This document shows positions 54,432-63,442 of a DNA stretch of 64,000 nucleotides, piece after piece. The notes under the pieces were generated by a model. It was not told where the DNA came from. It did no database searches and worked only from the letters and a program-made list of their open reading frames with translations. Source of the stretch: Thermomicrobiales bacterium (lineage in GTDB: Bacteria; Chloroflexota; Chloroflexia; Thermomicrobiales; UBA6265); NCBI GenBank assembly GCA_019637585.1, contig JAHBVL010000002.1, forward strand, positions 372,001 to 436,000. Reading direction: 5' to 3'. How positions within the stretch are numbered: the first letter of the stretch is position 1; every line of letters begins with the position of its first letter. The position numbers and the translations under genes were made by a program.

Positions 54432-55127
54432 TCACTGAAGCGCGAAAAACATCCGCTCGTTGTCGTCAAAACTGAACAGTGGCTCCAAGACCATGACAAT
54501 GGTGGCGGCTTCGTCTTCGGGAATCTGCCAGCAAACGTTGGCGACCACTGTGCCACCGGGATAGAGCTCCGGTGCATTCATGATGCTGTTTGGCAACGAT
54601 CCACAGCTGACTGTTTGGTCCGTATCGGCATAGGCAAGCCCCCTGGCGCCGACTACTTTGTAGCTCAAATCCCAGAAGATATTCCCCGTTTCGATTCCCT
54701 GATAGGTAAACTCCAGTGACGCCATGACCATGGTATTGCCCGGGGCAGCAGGATCATTGAATTGATTCTCGGCAAGCACCGCCGCTTCAGCATCAAAGTC
54801 AACAGACACTACGCTGATCAGGTAATCGCCCACTACCCCCGACTCACCTTTGGCGAGTGGGCCGGTCAGCGTCGAGCCGTCGCCGCTCGCCCCACCCGGA
54901 GCCGCCCGGGTGGTCATCCCGGCGGCTGGTGTGACGGCTGCTTCTCCAGATGGCGCCACAAGAGCAGCAACGGTTGCCTCGAGACTCGCGACGCGTTCTT
55001 CGAGTTCTGCGACCCGTCCTTCCAGGTCATCATCCTGGGCGTGGACATGCGGCGAGCCGAGCAGCGCCATCCCGGCGGCAATCGTCAGAAAAATGGAGAG
55101 CCGTCTGAGAACGAAAGGCATGCTCAT
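54432..55127 (-). CDS. secreted DUF4352-like protein with coiled coil
   Basis: About 231 aa. A signal peptide (LRRLSIFLTIAAGMALLG, cleavage near VHAQDD) is followed by a heptad coiled coil (LEGRVAELEERVASLEATVAAL), a Gly/Ala/Ser-rich linker and an Ig-like beta domain with VGDYLISVVSVDF and GNTMVMASLEFTYQG, the layout of DUF4352. Two Cys (VSCGSL, NVCWQI) could form a disulfide. GCAGGAGGC lies 7 bases before the ATG at 55127. The function is unknown; it should act outside the cell or attached to other envelope proteins through the coiled coil. Confidence 0.72.
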   Translation of the reverse strand: MSMPFVLRRLSIFLTIAAGMALLGSPHVHAQDDDLEGRVAELEERVASLEATVAALVAPSGEAAVTPAAGMTTRAAPGGASGDGSTLTGPLAKGESGVVGDYLISVVSVDFDAEAAVLAENQFNDPAAPGNTMVMASLEFTYQGIETGNIFWDLSYKVVGARGLAYADTDQTVSCGSLPNSIMNAPELYPGGTVVANVCWQIPEDEAATIVMVLEPLFSFDDNERMFFALQ

Positions 55128-55356
55128 CACCAAGCCTCCTGCGTACGAATTTGATAGTGGTCATAGTACCTGCAAGGACGTCACGTCGCGTCTCTCCCAA
55201 GATTCAATTCATCCGGCAGTTGCGGTGGACGCTTGCGCCCGTGCGGCGCGACGCGGCCTCATTGACGGTCGCGGAAGCCCCACCAACCAGCAAGCATCCC
55301 GCTAACGACGAATGCGTTTGCAGACGCCGTTAGTCATGCAACTCACACCGTCGCCC

Positions 55357-57048
55357 CTACGGCACGATCTGAACGATAAATGCTCCCGGTTCGTTGTCGG
55401 AAAAGCACTGGTCTGGCTGGTTGTTGAACTCCGGCTGCATGTTGAACTGCACGAAAATCGCGACCCACGGATAGTCCACGAGCCAATCGGTCATCTCGAA
55501 CTGGTAGGAGATCGTGTAGCTGTCGCTCTTGACCAGGACGTTCTCCGCATGATGGCCGGAAATTGAGTACCCGAAGCTGAAGATGCAGTTGCTGGTCGGC
55601 GGAGGGCCCCCGAACTGGATTCTGGCATTGAGATTTCCGCCTGGCGCGCAGAAAGCGCCGTAGATTGGGCCTCTTGAGGTAGCTTCCACCCATTCCAGAA
55701 AGTCGTCCGGAAAGATGAAATCGCAACCCAGCGCTCCCGGATCGTCGCTGAGCTCGTCTTCTGGCGCCGTCTCCTCCTCGGGCACGCAGACGCCATCCTC
55801 GCAGATATGCGTGTCCGCGCAGCAGATGTCGTTGGCGCAGAGACGGTGCGCCTCGCATCCGCAGGTGCCGGAGCCACCCGGACCACACGCGACCGTGTCG
55901 GGACAGCAAATCGAACCGCAGCTCTGACCACCAAGCGTTTGGCAACATTGGTAGAAGAGCGCATCCGAGTCGGTGCTGCCACAACCTGCTCCATCGATCA
56001 TCTCGCAGATCGTGGGAATCCCGGTCAGCTCGTGAAACGCCTCACCTGCCAACTCTGTCGCCAGGTCGAATAGGTCGCCGATTCGTTCCTCGATGCGTGA
56101 TTCGGGTATCCGGGCGAGAAACGGCATCCGCCTCAGGTGAATATCGATGGCCCAACGAATGGTCTCGGCCTTCACCCATGCTTGCCCCGCGTACTGCTTC
56201 AGGAGGTTCATAGCCTGGGTGTCGGCCATCGAGAGCGCCTTACCCATCACGCGGCCGAAGACGATCTCGCAAGACACTAGTCCGACACCCGAACACATCT
56301 GGTGATAGAAGCGCGTGCAGCCGGCAGTGGACAAAGGCGTCGCGCCTGAGGACGTTTGCGCCGCCAGGGCTTTCACCTCTCCGCCGCCGGCGGTTGACTC
56401 AGGGGCTTCGTCCATCGCCGCCCGCAACTCATCGATGGTGATCGATCCCAGTTCCCCGTCGATGACGAAAAGGAGCGTCGCCCGTGCGGTTCCCGGCTCG
56501 ATCACGGCGGAGACCAATGACCGGACAGGGTCACGGTCGAAGTCGGTGATGTACGACAGTCTGGCTTCCCTGCCCGCCGCGTCGATATAGGGTTCTCCGG
56601 TGAACTCACGAAGCGTGGCGCCGCTCGTATCGACGAGAAAGAGCGTCGAGAGGGCAGATCGAGGCGCAAACCCGCGATCGGCCAGCTCCGACCTCAATAT
56701 CTGCACCTGCTCGGTCAGAGGTCCGTCCGCTGCGCTGCCTCGCTCGATGGCCAGGTCGCGCTGAACCTCGGAGAAGCAGGTCACGGAACAGGTATCCGGC
56801 TCGACAATTCCCGCCGCGAGATCGATCTGCAGGACGTGGCACTGGCCATCACCCGGGCATGGTGTCGCACTACCCTCCTGGTCCGAACCTCCCCCGCGGA
56901 GCTCGCCTTCCTGCAGCGATGCTGCGGCTTCGCCAGTTCGAAACGTGAATGCGGCGAGCAAACCACCGGCGATTGACCTGAAGAGACTGCGTCGCCCCGT
57001 GGTCGCTGCGAATCGCCGGGCGAAGGAATCGAATCCAGACTCGTTCAA
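55357..57048 (-). CDS. large secreted Cys-rich protein
   Basis: 563 aa. The N-terminus FARRFAATTGRRSLFRSIAG followed by a hydrophobic stretch is a Tat-type export signal. Residues 60-230 contain CHVLQID and TCSVTC plus a beta-rich region. Residues about 245-345 are helical, with scattered Cys. Residues about 370-440 form a dense Cys cluster (YQCCQTLGG, CGSICCPDTVACGPG, CGCEAHRLCANDICCAD), like granulin or Stig1-type disulfide knots. A C-terminal beta domain of about 120 aa follows. I do not recognise a function; an extracellular role in adhesion or binding is possible. Confidence 0.7.
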   Translation of the reverse strand: MNESGFDSFARRFAATTGRRSLFRSIAGGLLAAFTFRTGEAAASLQEGELRGGGSDQEGSATPCPGDGQCHVLQIDLAAGIVEPDTCSVTCFSEVQRDLAIERGSAADGPLTEQVQILRSELADRGFAPRSALSTLFLVDTSGATLREFTGEPYIDAAGREARLSYITDFDRDPVRSLVSAVIEPGTARATLLFVIDGELGSITIDELRAAMDEAPESTAGGGEVKALAAQTSSGATPLSTAGCTRFYHQMCSGVGLVSCEIVFGRVMGKALSMADTQAMNLLKQYAGQAWVKAETIRWAIDIHLRRMPFLARIPESRIEERIGDLFDLATELAGEAFHELTGIPTICEMIDGAGCGSTDSDALFYQCCQTLGGQSCGSICCPDTVACGPGGSGTCGCEAHRLCANDICCADTHICEDGVCVPEEETAPEDELSDDPGALGCDFIFPDDFLEWVEATSRGPIYGAFCAPGGNLNARIQFGGPPPTSNCIFSFGYSISGHHAENVLVKSDSYTISYQFEMTDWLVDYPWVAIFVQFNMQPEFNNQPDQCFSDNEPGAFIVQIVP

Positions 57049-57345
57049 GGGACAACTCCGTCGCGCTGGTCACCGGCAGCCGGCTACATGGAGCCCGGCG
57101 AACCAGCACGTGACGAGCACGAATCACTACAACGGCGCGGCCCGCACGACCACCCTGCATTCGTACCCACATGGATCGACCGATCCTAAATCACCATACA
57201 TAAGGTCGTCAAGTCGTTGGTCCCGCTACCTGCGAGGGCGAAACGCCCCCTCCCCTTCCCAGAATCACCTCTTCCGGCAGTTGCGGTATACGCTAGTGCT
57301 TGATGCGGCGTGACCGCAGCATCTTTGATTCGGGAGGGGACACCT

Positions 57346-57717
57346 ATGGCCAGCTGGTTCTCGCATTTCTCCGCCCGGATGGCGACGATCGCCGGTCGGT
57401 GGGAGACGTTCATCGCCGCCTTTCTCCTCGTCGTACTGTGGGCGGCCTCGGGGCCGTTCTTCGGCTTCTCCGACGCCTGGCAGCTCGTCATCAACACCGG
57501 CACCACAATCAGCACCGGCCTGATGGTCTTTCTCATCCAGAACTCCCAGAATCGCGACTCAGCCGCTATCCATCTGAAACTCGACGAGCTGATCCGGGCC
57601 ACCGAAGCAGCCGACGATGCGATCATTGAGGCGGAAGAGGAAACCGATGCCGAGCTGGCATCGCTGAAGCAGATGTATCTCTCGCTGATCGAAGCGCATC
57701 ACAAAGAGCGATCGTGA
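57346..57717 (+). CDS. low-affinity iron permease family membrane protein
   Basis: About 123 aa. Two membrane helices (FIAAFLLVVLWAASGPFFG and QLVINTGTTISTGLMVFLI) are followed by the family-specific IQNSQNRDSAAIHLKLDELI and a short acidic helical tail. The match to the low-affinity iron permease family (PF04120) is clear, but transport of iron by bacterial members is not established. GGGAGGGG precedes the ATG at 57346. Confidence 0.88.
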   Translation: MASWFSHFSARMATIAGRWETFIAAFLLVVLWAASGPFFGFSDAWQLVINTGTTISTGLMVFLIQNSQNRDSAAIHLKLDELIRATEAADDAIIEAEEETDAELASLKQMYLSLIEAHHKERS

Positions 57718-57840
57718 CCCGCTCCGGGATCCGGGGAACTCTGGCGCGGCGCGAGCCGTTATTCCGGTATGGTTGGGGTTGATACGCCTCGGCACACCGG
57801 CGCTTTCGTGCTGACCCAGCGAGGTACAGAAAGGACACCA

Positions 57841-59091
57841 ATGAAACGCTTGCCCCTCCTCCTGGTGGCGCTGTTGATCTCACCCCTCGTCGCGGGGGTG
57901 TCCAGCGCACAGACCGACCAGCAGTCGACGCTCGTCGCCGGCAACTCGACCTTCGCCTTCGATCTCTATGCGCAGCTGCGCGACAGCACCGATGGCAATC
58001 TGGTCTTCTCCCCGTACAGCGTCTCACAAGCGCTGGCTATGACCTATGCCGGCGCGCGCGGCGAAACCGCTGAGCAATTGGGGACCGCTCTGGCTTTTGG
58101 CGTCGAGCAGGATGCCCTTCCGGAGATTTTCTCAGCACTGAATGCGAGCCTGCTGGAACGCGGCAGTGCTGAGGCCGACGAATCCAACGGCACAGCGGCG
58201 CGCGCGCTGCGCATTGCGAATGCGCTCTGGGGCGAAGAGACATTTCCGTTCGACCCAGACTTCACCGCACTCCTCGAAGCCGCCTATGGCGCGGGTATCC
58301 AGCCAGCCGACTTCATCAACGATCCCGAAGGCACTCGCGAGGCGATCAATGCCTGGGTCGCCGAACAAACCGAGAACCGCATTCAGGAGATCATCCCCGA
58401 GGGTGTCCTGACTCCCCTGACCCGCCTGGTTCTGGCCAACGCCATCTACTTCTATGGGGCGTGGCAATTCACCTTCGCAGAGAGCGCGACGGACGAGCAG
58501 GATTTCCATCTCCTGGATGGCAGCGTCATCGGCGTGCCGACGATGCATCAGACCGAAGATTTCCAGTACGGCGCGGCCGACGGATTGCAGATCGTCGAGC
58601 TTCCCTATCAGGGGAGCGGTATGACATTCACGATTCTCCTTCCGGACGAAGGGGCATTCGGTGATTTCGAAAGTTCTCTTTCGTTGGAGACACTGAACAA
58701 CGCGCTGGCGATTCCCACCAGCACCGAAATCGAGCTCTACTTGCCCAAATTCGAGTTCGAGTACTCGGCCGGATTGACAGACGCCCTGAAAGCGCTGGGC
58801 ATGACGGCGGCCTTCGACGGCGGCAGCGCAGATTTCACCGGCATGGTCGATGGAACACCTCCAGATCCTCTGGTCATCAGCGATGTTCTGCACAAGGCAT
58901 TCATCGCCATCGACGAAGACGGCACGGAAGCGGCAGCGGTCACGGCAGTCATCGTGGGAGCCGCCGCGGCAGCTCCCGATCCCACCGAGCCACCAGTTGT
59001 TCGCATCGACCGGCCGTTTGTTTTCGTCATTCGCGACGTGGAAACAGGTACCATTCTCTTCCTGGGCCGGGTGCTCGACCCCTCCGCCTGA
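57841..59091 (+). CDS. secreted serpin (serine protease inhibitor)
   Basis: About 416 aa. A signal peptide (LPLLLVALLISPLVAGVSSA) precedes a complete serpin fold with NLVFSPYSVSQALAMTYAGA, LVLANAIYFYGAW and ISDVLHKAFIAIDEDGTEAAA. The hinge GTEAAAVTA with small residues is typical of inhibitory serpins; the reactive loop (VIVGAAAAAPDPTEPP) has Ala-rich positions, which suggests an elastase-like target, but P1 cannot be fixed. The end FVFVIRDVETGTILFLGRV is canonical. AAAGGA precedes the ATG at 57841. It probably protects envelope proteins against proteases. Confidence 0.93.
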   Translation: MKRLPLLLVALLISPLVAGVSSAQTDQQSTLVAGNSTFAFDLYAQLRDSTDGNLVFSPYSVSQALAMTYAGARGETAEQLGTALAFGVEQDALPEIFSALNASLLERGSAEADESNGTAARALRIANALWGEETFPFDPDFTALLEAAYGAGIQPADFINDPEGTREAINAWVAEQTENRIQEIIPEGVLTPLTRLVLANAIYFYGAWQFTFAESATDEQDFHLLDGSVIGVPTMHQTEDFQYGAADGLQIVELPYQGSGMTFTILLPDEGAFGDFESSLSLETLNNALAIPTSTEIELYLPKFEFEYSAGLTDALKALGMTAAFDGGSADFTGMVDGTPPDPLVISDVLHKAFIAIDEDGTEAAAVTAVIVGAAAAAPDPTEPPVVRIDRPFVFVIRDVETGTILFLGRVLDPSA

Positions 59092-59113
59092 GCGAGCTGA
59101 GCCCCTTGCCGAA

Positions 59114-59141
59114 CCAGAGCACGAGCGCTCTCGTGCTCTGG
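59114..59141. terminator. hairpin after the serpin gene
   Basis: A perfect 12-bp stem CCAGAGCACGAG/CTCGTGCTCTGG with loop CGCT, 22 bases after the serpin stop. No T-tract follows. Confidence 0.6.
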
Positions 59142-59199
59142 CAACATCATCGAACGCATCTGGCGATTCCCGCACCGCCATTGGCGCCAGGAGGCATCA

Positions 59200-59985
59200 A
59201 TGCCGGCTCGAGCCATGTGGAAAGCTGAGATCGTCGCCGGCGACTTCACCGTTCCCATCCGTCTTTATTCCGTTCTCGAGAGCAAAACGGTCCGCTTCCG
59301 GCTTCTGCATGCCAAAGACCTGGAGCCGGTTTTTCAGCAGATGGTCGATCCATCGACCGGCCAACCCGTGTCCGCCGAGGAGATTCGGCGCGGAGTGGAG
59401 GTCGAACCGGGCGTCTACGTTCTGATCACCGACGAAGAGCAACAGGAGCTGACCCCTCCCGAGTCCCGCACCATCGCTGTCGAGAGGGTGGTGAACCGGA
59501 GTGCCATCGACCAGCGCTGGTTCGATCATCCCTACTATCTGGGACCGGATGGCAACACCGACAGCTACTTCGCGTTCGCCGAAGCGCTGGCATCGAGCGA
59601 TCAGGTCGCAGTCGTCCAGTGGGTCATGCGCAAATCCCGGTACAACGGCGCCATTCATGCCGCCGGCGGCTATCTGATGATCCAGACTTTTCGATCCGCG
59701 GAGGAACTGCTCAAGATCGATCCGGTTCGGGTTCCCCAGAACCGGGCTCCCGACGAGCGGGAGCTGCGCCTGGCCGAACAATTGATCACGGCGCTCAAAG
59801 ATGACTTCGACCCCGCCGCCTATCAGGATGAGTACCGGAAACAGGTGCTGGAACTGATCGAGATGAAGGCATCGGGCAAACTGGTCAAGTTCCCCAAAGC
59901 GAAAAAGGAAAAGGAGGAACCCTCGCTGCTGGAAGCCCTGGAAGCGAGTCTGGGTCAACCGAGAAAGGCGGCGGCCGGTGCCTGA
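59200..59985 (+). CDS. ku: Ku protein, first copy
   Basis: 261 aa, binds DNA ends and recruits LigD for non-homologous end joining. The Ku core starts with ARAMWKAEIVAGDFTVPIRLYS and has ERVVNRSAIDQRWFDHPYYL, VQWVMRKSRYNGAIHAAGGYL and LRLAEQLITALKDDFDPAAYQDEY. The C-terminal tail is short and basic. It overlaps the second ku gene by 8 bases in a different frame, so the two are co-translated. Confidence 0.93.
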   Translation: MPARAMWKAEIVAGDFTVPIRLYSVLESKTVRFRLLHAKDLEPVFQQMVDPSTGQPVSAEEIRRGVEVEPGVYVLITDEEQQELTPPESRTIAVERVVNRSAIDQRWFDHPYYLGPDGNTDSYFAFAEALASSDQVAVVQWVMRKSRYNGAIHAAGGYLMIQTFRSAEELLKIDPVRVPQNRAPDERELRLAEQLITALKDDFDPAAYQDEYRKQVLELIEMKASGKLVKFPKAKKEKEEPSLLEALEASLGQPRKAAAGA

Positions 59986-61015
59986 GAAGTATCACAAGCG
60001 CCGCGACTCCGGCGAACCATTCCCATTCTGGAGTGGCACGATCAGCTTTGGTCTCGTCAGCGTGCCTGTCGATCTCTACTCGTCGGTGCGCACCCATCGC
60101 GTGCCGATGCGCATGCTCTCCAGCAAGGGCGTCCCCCTCAAGCGGAAGTACTTCTGTTCGGCGGAGAACATTCAGCTGACGCCGAAAGAGGTCGTACGAG
60201 GGTTCGAGCAGGAAGACGGCTCGTTCGTCACGGTCACCGACGAAGAACTGGAGAAACTGGCACCCCGAAAATCACGCGATATCGATCTTCGCCTCTTTGT
60301 CGATCGCAATGCAATTCCCGTGGGGCTCTATCAACGCCCCTACGTGCTGGCGCCAGGCGGGGAATCGACCAAGGCATATCATCTCCTGGCGCAAACGATG
60401 GAGGAGATGAATCTGGCGGGAATCGCCACATTTGTCATGCGCGGAAAAGAGTATCTGGCGGCAATCACCGCGGAAGAGGGGATTCTCCGCGCCACCACCC
60501 TGCACTTCAGCGACGAGATCCGCACCCCTGACGCGATTGGTCTCCCCGACATCCAGAAAGCTCCTGATACCGTCCGAAAGAGCGCGCAAAACGCGCTGTC
60601 CTCGCTGGAGAAAGAGGAAATCGACCCCTTCCTCTTCATCGACCGGACCGCCGCCGACCTGATCGAGCTCGCAACGGCTAAACAGGAGGAATCGCGCGAC
60701 GTCATCGAGGTCAGCACGGAGGTTGACACCGCAGAAGCGGATGATGACGGGGACAATGTCATCGACATCATGTCGCTGCTGCGCAAACGGATGGACGGCA
60801 AGGGAGGGTCGAGCAGCGAATCGAAGCAACCGAAGGAACGATCCGCCGAGCCACCGAAAGACCGATCGAAACGCGACGACACGAGCGTTGAAGATGCTGA
60901 TCTGGAGTCGGCAAGCAAACAGGAGCTCTACGACAAGGCGTCCGAGATGGAGATCGCCGGCCGGAGCAGCATGTCCAAAGACCAGCTTCTCGCCGCGATC
61001 CGCAAAACCAGGTGA
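59978..61015 (+). CDS. ku: Ku protein, second copy with C-terminal SAP/Rho_N-like domain
   Basis: 345 aa. The Ku core is seen in WSGTISFGLVSVPVDLYSSV, KRKYFCSAENIQLTPKEVV, RPYVLAPGGESTKAYHLLAQ and ATFVMRGKEYLAAI. After a charged linker (residues about 265-310) the last 35 residues (ASKQELYDKASEMEIAGRSS, MSKDQLLAAIRK) match the SAP/Rho N-terminal type helical DNA-binding domain. The protein is divergent from the first Ku, so a heterodimer is possible. GTG start. Its stop abuts the ligD stop with no gap. Confidence 0.92.
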   Translation: MPEKYHKRRDSGEPFPFWSGTISFGLVSVPVDLYSSVRTHRVPMRMLSSKGVPLKRKYFCSAENIQLTPKEVVRGFEQEDGSFVTVTDEELEKLAPRKSRDIDLRLFVDRNAIPVGLYQRPYVLAPGGESTKAYHLLAQTMEEMNLAGIATFVMRGKEYLAAITAEEGILRATTLHFSDEIRTPDAIGLPDIQKAPDTVRKSAQNALSSLEKEEIDPFLFIDRTAADLIELATAKQEESRDVIEVSTEVDTAEADDDGDNVIDIMSLLRKRMDGKGGSSSESKQPKERSAEPPKDRSKRDDTSVEDADLESASKQELYDKASEMEIAGRSSMSKDQLLAAIRKTR

Positions 61016-63412
61016 TCAGCCGAGCAGCGATCGGCGCGACGATTCAAACGCCTGCCACGGGTTGCGCTTTCTCGCCTTGATCAGATCGGGCACCTCGCGC
61101 AAGCTCACGTTGGGAGGACCGCTGCCCTCCGGCGCCAGCTGATCCCATTCGATGGGCAGCGCCACAGTTGCTCCTGGTCTCGCTCTGGGTGAATAGGGAG
61201 CGATCGCCGTCGCCTGGCGATCGTTGCGCAGATAGTCCACAAAGACCTTGTCCACCCGTTTCGCTTTGGACATCGACGCGGTGTACCGGTCCGGCTGGGA
61301 GGCGGCTAGCTCCTCTGCCAGCGCACGAGCAAACTTCTTGACCGCCGGCCAGGTGGGACCGGGTTCGACCGGAACGACGACGTGCACCCCTTTGCCGCCG
61401 GTCAGCTTGGCGAATGGGACGAGTCCCAGCGCCTCCACCCTTCCCTTCACCTCTTCTGCCGCCTCGACAACTCTGCGCCAGGGCAGCCCCTCGGCAGGAT
61501 CGAGATCGAAGGTGATCTGATCGGGTTGATCGAGATGACCCGCTTTCGAACCCCAGGTGTGAATCTCGATCACACCAATCTGGGTGAGACCGATGAGCGA
61601 CTGCACGGAGTCGACCATCGCGTAGGGGTCGCCTTCCTCTTCGACATCGACCCGCGGCACGATGTCGGGAACTCCGGCTCCAGCGTGCTTCTGATAGAAG
61701 CATTCTCCGTCGATACCTTCCGGGCACCGGAGCAACGACAGCGGCCGGTGCTCCATGTAGGGGAGGGCGTCCGGGGCGATGGTTTTCCAGTAGCCGGCCA
61801 GATCCTGCTTGCTCACCTGAACGTCGGGCCAGAGGATTTTGTCTGGATTCGTCAGCCTGACTCGTTTGGATGCCGCCTTGCTCGATTTCGGTTTCGCGGT
61901 CATCTGCTGCTCCTTCACCACCGTCTCCGCTGGTTTGTCGTCGCGCAACCCCCGGAAACTCGGATGCCGCAACACGCCAGAATCGGTCCAGCCAGTGAAT
62001 TCGACTTCAGCCACAAGTTCCGGTTTGACCCAGGTCGCGTCCCGAATGCCGATGCCGGGGACCTCCCCCTCCACCGGCGGCGAGTCGATCTCGATGGCGT
62101 CGAGCATCTTCCGCACCGACAGGAGGGTCTCCTGGTCGTATCCAGTGCCCACCCTTCCGGCGTAGCGCAGCGGTTGCCCGATTTCGTCGCGGGTACCGAC
62201 AAGCAGCGCACCGAATCCCTGTCTGCGCCCCTCCGGTTTTGTACAGCCGATGACGACGAACTCCTGCCGCTGCACGCACTTCGCTTTCAGCCAGCTCGAC
62301 GCCCTGCCCGGTTCGTAGGAGTCGCCGGCGCGTTTGCAAATGATCCCCTCCAACCCCATCTTGCAGGCTTCATCGAGAAACGCCTGGCCATTCCCGGCGA
62401 CATGGTCGCCGAAGCGGATCGTCCCTTTCTGGCTGTCGCCCACGATCGAGCGAGCGACTCGCTTGCGGTCGACGAGGGAAGCGCCCCGCAGATCCCACCC
62501 GTCGAAGAAGAGCGCGTCGAACACGACGTAGACAATCGACGCATCGCGAGTGCGAACGGCGTTCTGCAATCGCTGAAAGCTCGAAATGCCCGCCGAATCG
62601 AGCACTACGGCTTCGCCATCGAGAAGCGCGAAGGTGCAGGGCAACCTGGCGGCCGCTTCCGCAACGTGGGGGAAACGGTCGGTCCAGTCATGTCCATTCC
62701 GGGTGATCAGCGTGACGTTCCCATGATCGACGAGGCAGAAGAGGCGGTATCCGTCGAGCTTCGGTTCGTGGATCCAGTCGTCCCCCTGCGGAACTGTCTC
62801 CGTCACCGACGCCAGCTGGAATCCGATATCGCCGAACGACGAAGCCTGCGTCACTCCGGCAAGGGATGAGACATCGAGCGCTTCACGCGGCCGGACCGAT
62901 TCCTTCGCCGCGTACTTGGCATCATTGCGCTTAATCAGCAGCCAGTTGTCTTTTCTGGCCGTTTTGAGCTTCTTGTTGCCAATCCGCACCAGCGACCACC
63001 GGCCGCTCAGTTTTTCGCCGTGGAGTGTGAAATCGAGCCGGCCCATGGCGATCGCTCTGGCCGGGTGATCGTCCGACGGTTCCCAGGTTCCCTGATCCCA
63101 GATCACCATCGAACCGGCGCCATATCCCGGGGCGGGAATCTCTCCTTCGAATGTCAGGTACTCCAGCGGGTGATCCTCGGTCTGAACCGCCAGACGCCTC
63201 AACCCGACTTCCATCAGCGGTTCCTTGGGCACCGCCCAGCTCCTGAGCACGCCTTCGTACTCCAGCCTCAGGTCATAATGCAGCGTCGAGGCATCGTGCT
63301 TCTGCACGACAAAACGCCATCCTTCGCCGGAGGCGGACTCTTCATCACCAGCAGGCTCCGGCGTGGCGGAGAAATCTCGCTTCTGACGATAGTCGCGGAG
63401 TTTGCTGCTCAT
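61016..63412 (-). CDS. ligD: multifunctional DNA ligase LigD (PE-Lig-Pol)
   Basis: 798 aa, seals and processes double-strand breaks with Ku. Residues 25-180 are the 3'-phosphoesterase (FVVQKHDASTLHYDLRLEYE). Residues about 205-510 are the ATP-dependent ligase with EPKLDGYRLF (adenylated Lys), LLDGEAVVLD, LEGIICKRAG and SSWLKAKCVQ. Residues about 520-798 are the primase-like polymerase with RLTNPDKILWPDVQVS, ITFDLDPAEGLPWRRV (metal Asp pair) and LTGGKGVHVVVPV. The domain order is that of Pseudomonas LigD, not mycobacterial. It converges on the two ku genes. Confidence 0.95.
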   Translation of the reverse strand: MSSKLRDYRQKRDFSATPEPAGDEESASGEGWRFVVQKHDASTLHYDLRLEYEGVLRSWAVPKEPLMEVGLRRLAVQTEDHPLEYLTFEGEIPAPGYGAGSMVIWDQGTWEPSDDHPARAIAMGRLDFTLHGEKLSGRWSLVRIGNKKLKTARKDNWLLIKRNDAKYAAKESVRPREALDVSSLAGVTQASSFGDIGFQLASVTETVPQGDDWIHEPKLDGYRLFCLVDHGNVTLITRNGHDWTDRFPHVAEAAARLPCTFALLDGEAVVLDSAGISSFQRLQNAVRTRDASIVYVVFDALFFDGWDLRGASLVDRKRVARSIVGDSQKGTIRFGDHVAGNGQAFLDEACKMGLEGIICKRAGDSYEPGRASSWLKAKCVQRQEFVVIGCTKPEGRRQGFGALLVGTRDEIGQPLRYAGRVGTGYDQETLLSVRKMLDAIEIDSPPVEGEVPGIGIRDATWVKPELVAEVEFTGWTDSGVLRHPSFRGLRDDKPAETVVKEQQMTAKPKSSKAASKRVRLTNPDKILWPDVQVSKQDLAGYWKTIAPDALPYMEHRPLSLLRCPEGIDGECFYQKHAGAGVPDIVPRVDVEEEGDPYAMVDSVQSLIGLTQIGVIEIHTWGSKAGHLDQPDQITFDLDPAEGLPWRRVVEAAEEVKGRVEALGLVPFAKLTGGKGVHVVVPVEPGPTWPAVKKFARALAEELAASQPDRYTASMSKAKRVDKVFVDYLRNDRQATAIAPYSPRARPGATVALPIEWDQLAPEGSGPPNVSLREVPDLIKARKRNPWQAFESSRRSLLG

Positions 63413-63442
63413 TGCTGATGCGCCTCGCCGTCCGGCATGGGC

